A stretch of DNA of 54,163 nucleotides from Prevotella sp. (GTDB lineage: Bacteria; Bacteroidota; Bacteroidia; Bacteroidales; Bacteroidaceae). The stretch is taken from assembly GCA_017650905.1 (NCBI GenBank), contig JAGCDZ010000085.1:1-54163 (forward strand). Reading direction: 5' to 3'. Positions 32,179 to 41,227 of this stretch are shown here, in pieces. Numbering within the stretch: the first letter of the stretch is position 1; the number at the start of each line of letters is the position of its first letter. Below the pieces are notes generated by a model that had not been told where the DNA came from, ran no database searches, and was given only the letters and a program-made list of their open reading frames with translations. A program made the position numbers and the translations under genes.

Positions 32179-32200
32179 AAATACCATACTGATGGTATTT
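32179..32200. promoter_or_regulatory. 9-bp palindrome upstream of the SDR promoter
   Basis: AAATACCAT-ACTG-ATGGTATTT, perfect arms, ending 20 nt before the SDR -7 box, so it overlaps the expected -33 element. It is typical of an operator for a dimeric winged-helix repressor or activator. Confidence 0.55.
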
Positions 32201-32219
32201 CTATTTCCGCAAATCTTTG

Positions 32220-32227
32220 TACCTTTG
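32220..32227 (+). promoter_or_regulatory. -7 box of the SDR gene (TACCTTTG)
   Basis: Plus-strand TAnnTTTG, about 44 nt before ATG 32271. Confidence 0.6.
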
Positions 32228-32270
32228 CACCGCGTTTTATCAAACACGATGACTATTCAAGATTAAAATT

Positions 32271-32981
32271 ATGAAAGAAAAGATTGTTTTAGTAACGGGT
32301 GCCAACAAGGGCATCGGATTCGGAATTGCCAAGCACCTCGGAAAGAGCGGTTGGCAGGTGATTATCGGCGCACGCAACGAAGAGCGGGCAGAGAAGGCTA
32401 TCAGCGAACTGAAATCGGTTGGTGTCGATGTATTAGGTTGGGTGAATATCGAACTGCGCGACCTTGCTAATATTGAACAGGCTGCCAAGGAGATCAATGC
32501 CAAATATCCTGCATTGACACTGCTGGTGAATAATGCCGGCATCCCAGGCGATATGAGTGTGGACAGTCTGCACACAGAACTCAGCGAGATTAAAGAGACG
32601 CTCGATGTGAACTTCATCGGCACCTTTGCCCTCACCAAAGCTCTGATGCCGCTGCTCACCAAGAATGAAGGCCGCATCGTCAATGTGACCGTTCCCTCAG
32701 AAATCAGTCCTTATTGGCATCCTCTGGCCTATGTCGCCAGCAAGGCTGCCCAGAATGCAATGATGGGCGTGATGGCTATTGAGTTACAACAGAGCAACAC
32801 ACCATTGGAGGTTTTCTCCGTTCACCCAGGTCCCACCACTACTGATCTGAACGGTAACATGGCACTGCCCGGTTTCCACGATATCGAAACCGTAGGCGAG
32901 AAGATGGCAGAGCTTATCAACGACGGTCAGAACCATCAGGGTGAGTTCATCGAGCTCTACCCGATTGTCAAGGAAGACTAA
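32271..32981 (+). CDS. short-chain dehydrogenase/reductase
   Basis: A cytoplasmic protein of 236 aa. Rossmann motif TGANKGIGFGIA near the N-terminus, 'LVNNAGIPGD', catalytic YxxxK in 'YVASKAAQNAMM' and 'VFSVHPGPTTTDLNG'. It resembles carbonyl-reductase-like SDRs that use NADPH, since a basic residue follows the second strand (GARNEER). The substrate is unknown. A palindrome over the promoter suggests regulation by a dedicated factor not encoded beside it. It is convergent with the response-regulator gene (4-nt overlap). Confidence 0.92.
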   Translation: MKEKIVLVTGANKGIGFGIAKHLGKSGWQVIIGARNEERAEKAISELKSVGVDVLGWVNIELRDLANIEQAAKEINAKYPALTLLVNNAGIPGDMSVDSLHTELSEIKETLDVNFIGTFALTKALMPLLTKNEGRIVNVTVPSEISPYWHPLAYVASKAAQNAMMGVMAIELQQSNTPLEVFSVHPGPTTTDLNGNMALPGFHDIETVGEKMAELINDGQNHQGEFIELYPIVKED

Positions 32982-33622
32982 ATATAGAATTCAGAAGGAT
33001 CTATCAACCCCGCACGGAGCGCGTACTTTACCGCTTCGTGCGCTGTGTTTATGCCCAGTTTGCGGAAAATATTCTTGCGATGGGTGGTGACGGTATGGAT
33101 GCTCGAGAAGCGCTCAGCGGCAATCTCTTTCGTGGTCTTGCCCAGAGCGATGGCTTTCACGATCTCAGTCTCTGTCTGCGTCAGGATGCTGGGCGCCTCA
33201 TCTTCCTGCTGCTGGGTGATGATAGTCTCTAACGCCCGCTGACTGAGGTATCGCGTATGACGGCCCACAGCGCCCAAAGCCTCGCGTACCTCGCTCAGGG
33301 GTCCATCTTTGAACACCACGCTGAACTGATGGGAAGAATAAACCACGCGGCGGATAAACTGAGGGGTGAGTTCGTCGCTGATGAGAATCCAATCTGACAG
33401 GCTGAAACGCTCGGCAATAATCAGAAGCTGGTCTTCATCGGCAAAGTCGAATAGCGTATAGTCGAGCAGCACCACAGCATTCTCATGCTCTTTGAGCAGT
33501 GCTATCAGTCCAGCTCTGTCATAAGCACGGAACACAACATTTTCCTCGCCTTCTTTTTGGAGAAGACTCTCCAACGCGAATCGCGTCAGTTCCTGATTGT
33601 CGGCTATGATATAATTCCTCAT
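32978..33622 (-). CDS. orphan NarL/LuxR-type response regulator
   Basis: A protein of 214 aa. The receiver domain has phospho-acceptor Asp54 (VVLLDYTLFD), but only one of the usual two acidic residues at the start (IIADNQE). A LuxR-type HTH lies at ~147-205 ('LTQTETEIVKAIALGKTTKEIAAERFSSIHTVTTHRKNIFRKLGI'). No kinase is adjacent; the soluble kinase at 23672 is the nearest. The -7 box (33643-33650) is 21 nt upstream. Confidence 0.9.
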   Translation of the reverse strand: MRNYIIADNQELTRFALESLLQKEGEENVVFRAYDRAGLIALLKEHENAVVLLDYTLFDFADEDQLLIIAERFSLSDWILISDELTPQFIRRVVYSSHQFSVVFKDGPLSEVREALGAVGRHTRYLSQRALETIITQQQEDEAPSILTQTETEIVKAIALGKTTKEIAAERFSSIHTVTTHRKNIFRKLGINTAHEAVKYALRAGLIDPSEFYI

Positions 33623-33642
33623 CTTTGTCGATTATACGAGTG

Positions 33643-33650
33643 CAAAATTA
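33643..33650 (-). promoter_or_regulatory. -7 box of the response regulator gene (TAATTTTG)
   Basis: Minus-strand TAnnTTTG, leader about 16 nt. Confidence 0.55.
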
Positions 33651-33722
33651 CGAAATTTAGAGCAATCTGCCAAATCTATTAACGGATTTGACAGATTACT
33701 CTATCAATATTAATGTGGTTGA

Positions 33723-35012
33723 TCAAATCTGATCGAGAGCCTGCTTCAGGTCGTCGATGATGTCGTCGATATGCTCTGTACCAATGCTCAGACGGACGGT
33801 AGCGGGCGTGATGTGCTGCTCAGCCAGTTCCTCAGGCGAGAGCTGTGAGTGGGTGGTGGTGTAAGGATGAATCACCAGACTCTTCACATCGGCCACGTTA
33901 GCCAGCAGCGAGAAAATCTGCAAGGCATCGATGAACTTCCAGGCCTCTTCCTGTCCGCCCTTCACCTCGAAGGTAAAGATGCTGGCGCCACCATTGGGAT
34001 AGTACTTCTTGTAGAGAGCGTGGTCGTGATGGCTCTCGAGCGCAGGATGATGCACTGCAGCTACCTTCGGATGCTTGGCCAGGAAATCGACCACCTTCAG
34101 GGCATTCTCTACATGACGCTCCACACGCAGACTCAAGGTCTCGACACCCTGCAAGAGGATAAAGGCGTTGAAGGGAGAGATGGCAGCACCGGTATCGCGC
34201 AGGATGACGGCACGGATGCGGGTGACGTAAGCTGCAGCCCCTACTGCATCGGCAAATACGATGCCGTGATATGAGGGATCGGGCTTGGCGAGTGTGGGGA
34301 ACTTGTCAGGATTGGCCTTCCAGTCAAACTTGCCACCATCGACGATGACTCCGCCGAGTGAGCTACCGTGACCGCCTAAGAACTTCGTTGCAGAGTGCAC
34401 CACGATGTCTGCGCCGTGCTCCAACGGACGAATCAGATAGGGTGTACCGAAGGTGTTATCAACGATAAACGGGATACCGTGCTTGTGGGCCACAGCAGCC
34501 ACACCTTCGAGGTCGAGCACATCAGAGTTGGGGTTACCGAAAGTCTCGGCATATATTACTTTTGTGTTGGGTTGGATGGCGGCATCGAGGGCCTCGAGAT
34601 CGTTCACATTAATAATCGTATTGGTGATGCCCTGTGTAGCCAGCGTGTGGGTAATCAGGTTGTAGGAACCACCATAGAGGTTATCGGCAGCCACGATATG
34701 ATCGCCAGCCTGCACGATATTCTGCAAGGCATAAGTGATAGCAGCAGCACCAGAAGCTACTGCCAGACCGGCCACACCACCCTCGAGGGCAGCAACACGA
34801 TCCTCAAATACACCCTGTGTGGAATTGGTCAGACGACCATAGATATTACCTGCATCGCGGAGGCCAAAACGGTCGGCAGCGTGCTGAGAGTTATGGAACA
34901 CATAACTTGTGGTCTGATAGATGGGCACGGCGCGAGCGTCGGTTGCGGGGTCAGCCTGTTCCTGGCCTACATGAAGTTGTAAAGTCTCAAAACGATAGTT
35001 CTTTGTACTCAT
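33723..35012 (-). CDS. metY: O-acetylhomoserine aminocarboxypropyltransferase (sulfhydrylase)
   Basis: A PLP enzyme of 429 aa making homocysteine (or methionine) from O-acetylhomoserine and sulfide. 'FETLQLHVGQEQADPATDARAVPIYQTTSYVF', 'YGRLTNSTQGVFEDRVAALEGG' and the PLP Lys in 'VHSATKFLGGHGSSLGG' are diagnostic, as is the family length of ~430. It is divergent from an Lrp-type gene, and its leader of ~85 nt carries a repeated AGACATAAGAA motif, so Lrp-type control is plausible. Confidence 0.95.
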   Translation of the reverse strand: MSTKNYRFETLQLHVGQEQADPATDARAVPIYQTTSYVFHNSQHAADRFGLRDAGNIYGRLTNSTQGVFEDRVAALEGGVAGLAVASGAAAITYALQNIVQAGDHIVAADNLYGGSYNLITHTLATQGITNTIINVNDLEALDAAIQPNTKVIYAETFGNPNSDVLDLEGVAAVAHKHGIPFIVDNTFGTPYLIRPLEHGADIVVHSATKFLGGHGSSLGGVIVDGGKFDWKANPDKFPTLAKPDPSYHGIVFADAVGAAAYVTRIRAVILRDTGAAISPFNAFILLQGVETLSLRVERHVENALKVVDFLAKHPKVAAVHHPALESHHDHALYKKYYPNGGASIFTFEVKGGQEEAWKFIDALQIFSLLANVADVKSLVIHPYTTTHSQLSPEELAEQHITPATVRLSIGTEHIDDIIDDLKQALDQI

Positions 35013-35059
35013 AACCTTATCCTTTCTTTAATTTTTGATGTTATTATTATGTTCTTTTG

Positions 35060-35109
35060 TTCTTATGTCTAAAAACTTCTTCTTATGTCTTTTCGACGGT
35101 GCAAAGGTA
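35060..35109 (-). promoter_or_regulatory. metY promoter and leader repeats
   Basis: Minus-strand -7 box TACCTTTG (35109-35102). In the leader, AGACATAAGAA occurs twice (plus-strand TTCTTATGTCT at 35060-35070 and 35080-35090), spaced 20 bp apart, about two helical turns. Confidence 0.5.
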
Positions 35110-35160
35110 CGAACTTTAGAAATATCTTCCAAATTTCTTGCAAGATTCAGAAAATATACC

Positions 35161-35168
35161 TATATTTG
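35161..35168 (+). promoter_or_regulatory. -7 box of the Lrp-RND operon (TATATTTG)
   Basis: Plus-strand TAnnTTTG, leader about 65 nt to ATG 35238. No other promoter is seen before the efflux genes. Confidence 0.6.
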
Positions 35169-35237
35169 CACCCGAAAAAGAAAATCTTTCTGCAAAAGGC
35201 CCTTTTGAGCGCCTCAAACAGAATAAAACTCTAAAAT

Positions 35238-35702
35238 ATGGCGGAAATTCTCGACGAAACCGACTTGCAGATCCTAAAAACACTGCAAAAAAACGCGAAA
35301 CTGACCACAAAAGAGCTGGCCGATGCCGTCCATCTGACCCCAACACCCGTGTTTGAACGTCAAAAACGGTTGGAAAAGAAAGGCTTTATCAAGAAGTATG
35401 TCGCTATCCTCGATCCGGAGAAGCTGGATAGAGGTCTCTTGGTGTTCTGCAAGGTCAAACTCCAGCAGATTAATCACGATATGGCTGATGCTTTCACCCG
35501 TCGCATCATGCGTATCCCAGAGGTCACTGAGTGTTATAATACCTCGGGTGCCTATGACTATTTATTAAAAGTACGCGCACGTGATATGAAACAGTATCAG
35601 GAGTTTGTGCTCAACAAACTGGGCGATATCGAGAACATCAGTGCTATCGAGAGTACTTTTGTGATGAGTGAGGTGAAACAAAACTACGGAATCAATATAT
35701 AA
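35238..35702 (+). CDS. Lrp/AsnC family transcriptional regulator
   Basis: A protein of 154 aa: an N-terminal HTH ('LDETDLQILKTLQKNAKLTTKELADAVHLTPTPVFERQKRLEKKGFI') and a C-terminal RAM ligand domain ('RRIMRIPEVTECYNTSGAYDYLLKVRARDMKQYQEFV'). Lrp-type regulators bind amino acids and form octamers on spaced DNA sites. It is divergent from metY and only 12 nt ahead of the RND adaptor gene, so it probably controls one or both, possibly linking sulfur amino-acid levels to export. Confidence 0.94.
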   Translation: MAEILDETDLQILKTLQKNAKLTTKELADAVHLTPTPVFERQKRLEKKGFIKKYVAILDPEKLDRGLLVFCKVKLQQINHDMADAFTRRIMRIPEVTECYNTSGAYDYLLKVRARDMKQYQEFVLNKLGDIENISAIESTFVMSEVKQNYGINI

Positions 35703-35714
35703 AGACAACGCGAT

Positions 35715-36734
35715 ATGAAAAAGAGCATTTGGATACTGCTGGCCATGGTGTTGGTTAGCAGTTGCGGACAGAAGAAGGAACACAACACGAAGGCTCCGAC
35801 GAGAGTGAAGACGCAGGTGGTGTCGCCTGGCATGGTGGATAACGCCCAGACGTATGTAGGCATTGTCGAGGAGCGCGAGGCGACGGCAGTGAGTTTTACC
35901 GGCATGGGCGTGGTGAAACGTATGCTGGTCAGTGAAGGACAGGCTGTGAGTCGAGGACAGCTGATTGCCGAGATGGACGACACGCAGGCCCGTAATCTGC
36001 TTGTTGGCGCCGAGGCTTCGATGATACAGGCTAACGACGCATTGGAGCGCTATAAGATGCTGCACGATAATTGGTCGCTGCCGGAGGTGCAGTGGGTGGA
36101 GGTCCAGAGCAAGGTAGCTCAGGCAAAGTCACAGCTCGAAGTAGCCAAGAAGAATCTTGCTGACTGCAGACTGACAGCCCCTGTGGGCGGTATCATTGGA
36201 AAGAAGTTGGTAGGAGCTGGCGAAACAGCCCTCCCCTCGCAGGCAGTGGTGAGTATCCTCGACATTTCAGCGGTAAAGGTAAAGGTGTCCGTACCAGAGG
36301 CTGAAATAAGTAGCATTCATGCCAACACCCCTACAAGCATCAAGGTGGAAGCCATCGACGGTAGTTATCAGGGTGGCAGGATAGAGAAAGGTGTTGAGGC
36401 TGATGCTCTCACACATACATACGATATTAGAATTAATGTGGCCAATAGTGGAAGGAAACTTCTCCCAGGCATGGTGGCCAGTGTCCGCTTCATTTCAGAG
36501 GGTTCACAGGCTATCGGCAGCAGGATGATTCCTGTGACATCGGTGCAGAAGAGGGCTGATGGAAGTCTTTTCGTCTGGACTGTGGATCAGAAAAAGACAG
36601 CCCATCGCACCACGGTGACTATCGGTCAGACACAGGGGAACTATATACTCGTTATTGACGGAGTAGGCATTGGCGACCGTATTGTCACTGAGGGATACCA
36701 AAAACTGAGCGAAGGAACGAATGTTGTCTATTAG
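35715..36734 (+). CDS. RND efflux periplasmic adaptor lipoprotein
   Basis: A protein of 339 aa; lipobox LVSSC (Cys 15). HlyD/AcrA layout: 'VGIVEEREATAVSFTGMGVVKRMLVSEGQAVSRGQLIAEMDD' (lipoyl half), a short coiled coil, 'NLADCRLTAPVGGIIGKKLVGAGE' (second lipoyl half), then beta-barrel and membrane-proximal parts. It bridges the inner-membrane pump and the TolC-like channel encoded next. It begins 12 nt after lrp and ends 6 nt before the pump gene. Confidence 0.94.
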   Translation: MKKSIWILLAMVLVSSCGQKKEHNTKAPTRVKTQVVSPGMVDNAQTYVGIVEEREATAVSFTGMGVVKRMLVSEGQAVSRGQLIAEMDDTQARNLLVGAEASMIQANDALERYKMLHDNWSLPEVQWVEVQSKVAQAKSQLEVAKKNLADCRLTAPVGGIIGKKLVGAGETALPSQAVVSILDISAVKVKVSVPEAEISSIHANTPTSIKVEAIDGSYQGGRIEKGVEADALTHTYDIRINVANSGRKLLPGMVASVRFISEGSQAIGSRMIPVTSVQKRADGSLFVWTVDQKKTAHRTTVTIGQTQGNYILVIDGVGIGDRIVTEGYQKLSEGTNVVY

Positions 36735-36740
36735 TGAATA

Positions 36741-39700
36741 ATGAATATGGGAAATAGAATGGAGTGGCTGAAATGGCCATTGGAACATTACTCGATATCG
36801 CTGCTCATCATAGGTATCCTGTTTGTGCTGGGTATCTTCGGTATGTGGGACATGCCGAAAGATGAGTTTCCACATGCCACCATCCGTCAGGGTGTGGTTG
36901 TGGCCGTCTATCCTGGCGCTACCTCAGAAGAAGTAGAGCAACAGGTGGCTCGTCCTTTGGAGCGTTACCTTTTTACTTATGGTGAGGTGAACCGTGTGAA
37001 GACCACCACGCAGTCGCAGAATGGTATGTGTATTGTGATGGTCAAACTGAACGACGATGTGAATAACAAGGATGAGGTTTGGAGCAAAATCAAGCATGGC
37101 CTGAATGGCTTCAAGGCTCAATTGCCAAGTGGTGTGCTGGCCATCGTAGTGAACGATGATTTTGGAAACACCTCTGCCCTGCTTATTGCCATTGAGAGCG
37201 ACCAGCGCAGCTATCATGAGTTGAAACAATACGGCGACGACCTTTCTGACCGTCTGCGACGCATCCCTTCGGTAGCCAACGTGAAGATGTTTGGCGAACA
37301 GAAAGAACAGATCTCACTGTATATCGATCGTCAACGGCTTCAGGCCTATGGCATCGGTCAGCAGATGCTTTTCTCCCGTCTTCAGGCTCAGGGCATCACA
37401 ACGATGGCAGGCAGCATTAGCGACGACGACCAGCAAATCCCCATCCACGTTGAAGCGATGGAGAATTCTGAAGAGGAGATAGCCAACCAGATTATCTTCT
37501 CAGACCCCGTAACGGGCAAGGTGGCTCGTGTGAGAGATGTGGCTCGCGTGGTAAGGGAGTACGATCCGATGTCGAGCCGTATCGAACAAGACGGTCATCC
37601 GTGTATGTTGTTGTCGATGGAGATGACGCCAGGCAACAACGTGGTGCAATATGGTCGTGAAGTTGACCAAGTGCTGAACGACTACCGCAAGAACGAACTG
37701 CCTGAGGACGTGAACGTTACCCGCATTGCCGATAAACCCAAAGTGGTGGCAATGAGCGTGAGTGACTTCTTGCGCGACCTGCTCATCTCGATGCTGATTA
37801 TTATTCTGGTGATGATGGTATTGTTCCCCCTGCGCTCAGCCATTGTAGCAGCTATTACCATCCCGTTGACGACGTTTGTCTCGGTATCCATCATGTATAT
37901 GGCTGGCATCGAATTGAACATCGTGACGTTGGCAGCACTGATTGTGGTGTTGGGAATGGTGGTTGACAATGCCATCGTGGTCATCGACGGCTACTTGGAG
38001 TATCTCAGCAAAGGGTACGAACCCAAGAAAGCAGCCATAGATTCTGCCAAGCAGTATTTTATGCCGATGCTGCTGGCTACTATCTGCATCTGTGCCATCT
38101 TCTACCCCTTCCTCATTACCATGAAGGGTATTTTCCACGATTGTCTGGAGGACTTTCCCGTTACCATCACCATTAATCTGATGGTGTCGCTCTTCTTGGC
38201 CGTTTCGGTGATTCCATTCTTAGAAGTGCGCATCATCAAACCTGACAAGGTGAAGACTGGTGGAAATGCGATTACCAATTGGGTGCAGAAGACTTATGAT
38301 AAGGTGCTCGACTTCACCTTTGCCCATCCTTGGGTGACAATTGGTGGCGGTATCGCTGTAATACTGCTATCATCTCTTATCGCCCCAACGTTGAAGATAC
38401 GTCTCTTCCCTTACGCTGACCGTGACCAGTTTGCAGTGGAAATCTTCCTGCCCGACGGCAAGGGTATGGCAGAGACGGAGCTGATAGCCGACTCAGTGCA
38501 GCACGTTTTAGAGAAGGACGAGCGCATCACGGGCATCACAAGTTTCATCGGCTGTTCGTCGCCCCGCTTTATGGACGCCTATGCACCGCAGATGGCAGGT
38601 AAGAACTATGCACAGTTTATCGTGAACACCAAAAGCAACAAAGCAACGCTCGAACTGCTCGGAAAGTATCAGCCCGTGCTGGGTGAGGCCTTCCCCAATG
38701 CCTATGTGAAATTCAAGCGGTTGGACTACTTAGAGGTGACGGAGTTGGAATACCGTTTCTATGGCGAAAACCTCGACTCGTTGCATGTAGTGGCAGAGCG
38801 GCTGATGGAGCGTATGCGCCTGATGCCAGAATTGGAATGGGTGCATACCGACTATTTTCAGCCTTATCCCATCATCAATGTACAGCTTGACCCAATAACA
38901 ACAGCACAGTTGGGCATTACCCGCACTACGGCACAGCTGGCATTGAGTGCTACTTCGTGTGACCTACAGGTAGGACAGATATGGGAAGGAAACTATGACT
39001 TGCCCATTGTGGTAAAGGATGATACCGACATGACCTTCTCAGATATCGCTAATCTCGGCATTACATCACCGATGTCAATTGTTTCCTCTGGCGTCCAGCA
39101 GACAAACAGCACAGTACCCCTTCGTCAGATAGCAAAGGTGAGGCCCGAATGGAGCGAGAGTCGTATCATGCATCGTGGCGGCGAACGCTGTATCACCGTA
39201 ACGGCCCAGTTTGCACAAGGTGTCTATACGGCTCCTCTCGAAAAGGAGATTGCACGTATCATGCAGGAGGAGATTGATTTGCCTCAGGGTGTGCGCTCGG
39301 AGGTGGGTGGTGAAATAGAGTATGGCGATGAGGCACTGCCACAGATATTCGGAGGTATTATTATCGCTATGATTATCGTCTTTTTCTTCCTGTTGTTCAA
39401 CTTCAAGAAATATGGTGTTACTACTATTTGTATGGTAGCCTTAGGTCTGATGATTCCTGGTGCGTTAATTGGTCTCGGACTGATGAATCGTGCCCTTGGT
39501 CTCACCTCCATCTTCGGACTTATCACCTTAATGGGTATGATTATGCGTAACGAGATTCTGATTTTTGAGCATGCTATCGACCTTATCAAGAAATATGTTG
39601 CAGAACATGGCAACTGGACTGTGGACCGTGATGGATATAACGCCGCAGTTAAGCAGGCAGCTTACGAAGCAGGCAAGCGCCGTATGGTGCCCATCTTCCT

Positions 39701-39860
39701 CACAACGGCTACTACTGCCGTTGGTGTGGTGCCGATGATTATTGCACAATCCAGTTTCTGGATGCCTGTAGGTGTCACCATCTTTGCAGGTGGCATTGGC
39801 TCGCTCATCATGGTGGTTAGCATGTTGCCTGTCATTTATTGGAAAGTTTCGACAAAGTAG
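36741..39860 (+). CDS. RND efflux pump, inner-membrane subunit
   Basis: A protein of 1039 aa (ATG 36747 also possible), with the usual 12 TM helices and two large periplasmic loops. N-terminal 'LIIGILFVLGIFGMWDMPKDEFPHATIRQGVVVAVYPGATSEEVEQQVARPLE' is standard. The TM4 proton relay reads 'VVLGMVVDNAIVVIDGYLEYL': one Asp followed by Asn, where AcrB has Asp-Asp, as in other single-Asp RND branches. The substrate is not predictable. It is in an operon with Lrp, adaptor and outer-membrane channel. Confidence 0.94.
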   Translation: MNMGNRMEWLKWPLEHYSISLLIIGILFVLGIFGMWDMPKDEFPHATIRQGVVVAVYPGATSEEVEQQVARPLERYLFTYGEVNRVKTTTQSQNGMCIVMVKLNDDVNNKDEVWSKIKHGLNGFKAQLPSGVLAIVVNDDFGNTSALLIAIESDQRSYHELKQYGDDLSDRLRRIPSVANVKMFGEQKEQISLYIDRQRLQAYGIGQQMLFSRLQAQGITTMAGSISDDDQQIPIHVEAMENSEEEIANQIIFSDPVTGKVARVRDVARVVREYDPMSSRIEQDGHPCMLLSMEMTPGNNVVQYGREVDQVLNDYRKNELPEDVNVTRIADKPKVVAMSVSDFLRDLLISMLIIILVMMVLFPLRSAIVAAITIPLTTFVSVSIMYMAGIELNIVTLAALIVVLGMVVDNAIVVIDGYLEYLSKGYEPKKAAIDSAKQYFMPMLLATICICAIFYPFLITMKGIFHDCLEDFPVTITINLMVSLFLAVSVIPFLEVRIIKPDKVKTGGNAITNWVQKTYDKVLDFTFAHPWVTIGGGIAVILLSSLIAPTLKIRLFPYADRDQFAVEIFLPDGKGMAETELIADSVQHVLEKDERITGITSFIGCSSPRFMDAYAPQMAGKNYAQFIVNTKSNKATLELLGKYQPVLGEAFPNAYVKFKRLDYLEVTELEYRFYGENLDSLHVVAERLMERMRLMPELEWVHTDYFQPYPIINVQLDPITTAQLGITRTTAQLALSATSCDLQVGQIWEGNYDLPIVVKDDTDMTFSDIANLGITSPMSIVSSGVQQTNSTVPLRQIAKVRPEWSESRIMHRGGERCITVTAQFAQGVYTAPLEKEIARIMQEEIDLPQGVRSEVGGEIEYGDEALPQIFGGIIIAMIIVFFFLLFNFKKYGVTTICMVALGLMIPGALIGLGLMNRALGLTSIFGLITLMGMIMRNEILIFEHAIDLIKKYVAEHGNWTVDRDGYNAAVKQAAYEAGKRRMVPIFLTTATTAVGVVPMIIAQSSFWMPVGVTIFAGGIGSLIMVVSMLPVIYWKVSTK

Positions 39861-39862
39861 AT

Positions 39863-41227
39863 ATGGATATGAAGAAGATTTTATCAATGATAGCCTTTGG
39901 TTGTGTGATATCAGCCTCGGCCCAGACTTACACCCTCAAGCAGATTAAGGATTCTGCTCTCCAAAACAATTTTGCCATCCGCAGTGCCAGATACAATATC
40001 GAATCCGCCCAACAGCAGCGTAAGGAGGCTTTCACCAAGTATTTTCCCAGTGTAAGTGGCACAGGGCTCTGGTTTAATGCCAACAAGGGCATGGCCAAGA
40101 TGGATATGAACCCTTCTGAGTATATTTCACCAGAGTTAGGAGCCGTTCTCGCGCAATCGTTTCCTCCCGAAGCTCTTGCTGCTTTAGTCAACCCTGTCAG
40201 TATCTCGATGATGAAGAACGGCACCATCGCTGGTGTGCAGGCTGTACAGCCCGTTTTTGCAGGTGGTCAGATTATCAACGGCAATAAGCTCGCTAAAGTG
40301 GGTGAAGATGTCAGTCGACTGCAGCTACAGCTCTCAGAGAACGAAGTTGAGAAAACGGCTGAGCAATATTTCTGGCAATTGGCCTCGCTGCAGGAAAAGA
40401 TGAATACTATCAATGCAGCCGATGCCCTGCTCGCTGATATCTATAAGGATGTGGATGTAGCAATCCGTGCTGGTGTAGCCCTGCGTAACGACTTGCTCAG
40501 AGTGCAACTGCGTCAGAACGAGATAGCCAGTCAGCGTTTAAAACTGCAGAATGGTCTCTCGCTGGTTCGTCTGTTGCTCTCGCAATACTGTGGTCTACGC
40601 GATACGTCGTTTATCATCACCTATCAAACTGATGCAGCCAAGCCGTCGATAGCCAAACAAGACCACAATCAGGCATTACCGGCAACAGCTGAATATCAGT
40701 TGCTTGATAAGCAGGTTGAAGCGACTGCTCTTCAGAAGAAGATTGCTGTTGGACAAAATCTGCCATCTGTTGCGGTTGGTGCAGGTTACAACTATCATAC
40801 CCTCTTGGATAATGACCATACCTTTGGCATGCTCTTCGCCACAGTCAGTGTACCTATCTCCGATTGGTGGGGTGGTTCGCATGTAATTAAACGTAAGAAG
40901 ATTGAGCACCAGCAAGCCCAGGAACAACTCATCAATAATGCTGAACTGCTACATATCCGTATGCAGAATGCTTGGAATGGTGTCGAGGAAAGTTATCAGC
41001 AGTTGTTATTAGCCCAGCGTAGCATCGAACAGGCCGAGGAAAATCTCCGTCTTAACCGTAATTACTATAATGCTGGCACCTCGAAAATGAGTGATCTGCT
41101 CGAAGCCCAGATGCTCTACCAACAAGCTTGCGACAAACGCACTGATGCTTTTGCCGACTATCAGAACAAACTACTCGAATACCGTCAGTCAGTAGGTGTA
41201 ATTACTTCTTCCAGAAGCGGGCGGTGA
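39863..41227 (+). CDS. TolC-family outer-membrane efflux protein
   Basis: A protein of 454 aa from ATG 39863 (or 39869); ATG 39839 lies inside the pump gene and would precede the signal peptide KKILSMIAFGCVISASAQ. Two OEP repeats of long helices and strands ('SALQNNFAIRSARYNIESAQQQRKEAFTKYFPSVSG', 'EENLRLNRNYYNAGTSKMSDLLEAQMLYQQA'). It forms the outer-membrane duct of the RND system. Its 3' end overlaps the convergent nrdG 3' end by 26 bp. Confidence 0.92.
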   Translation: MDMKKILSMIAFGCVISASAQTYTLKQIKDSALQNNFAIRSARYNIESAQQQRKEAFTKYFPSVSGTGLWFNANKGMAKMDMNPSEYISPELGAVLAQSFPPEALAALVNPVSISMMKNGTIAGVQAVQPVFAGGQIINGNKLAKVGEDVSRLQLQLSENEVEKTAEQYFWQLASLQEKMNTINAADALLADIYKDVDVAIRAGVALRNDLLRVQLRQNEIASQRLKLQNGLSLVRLLLSQYCGLRDTSFIITYQTDAAKPSIAKQDHNQALPATAEYQLLDKQVEATALQKKIAVGQNLPSVAVGAGYNYHTLLDNDHTFGMLFATVSVPISDWWGGSHVIKRKKIEHQQAQEQLINNAELLHIRMQNAWNGVEESYQQLLLAQRSIEQAEENLRLNRNYYNAGTSKMSDLLEAQMLYQQACDKRTDAFADYQNKLLEYRQSVGVITSSRSGR

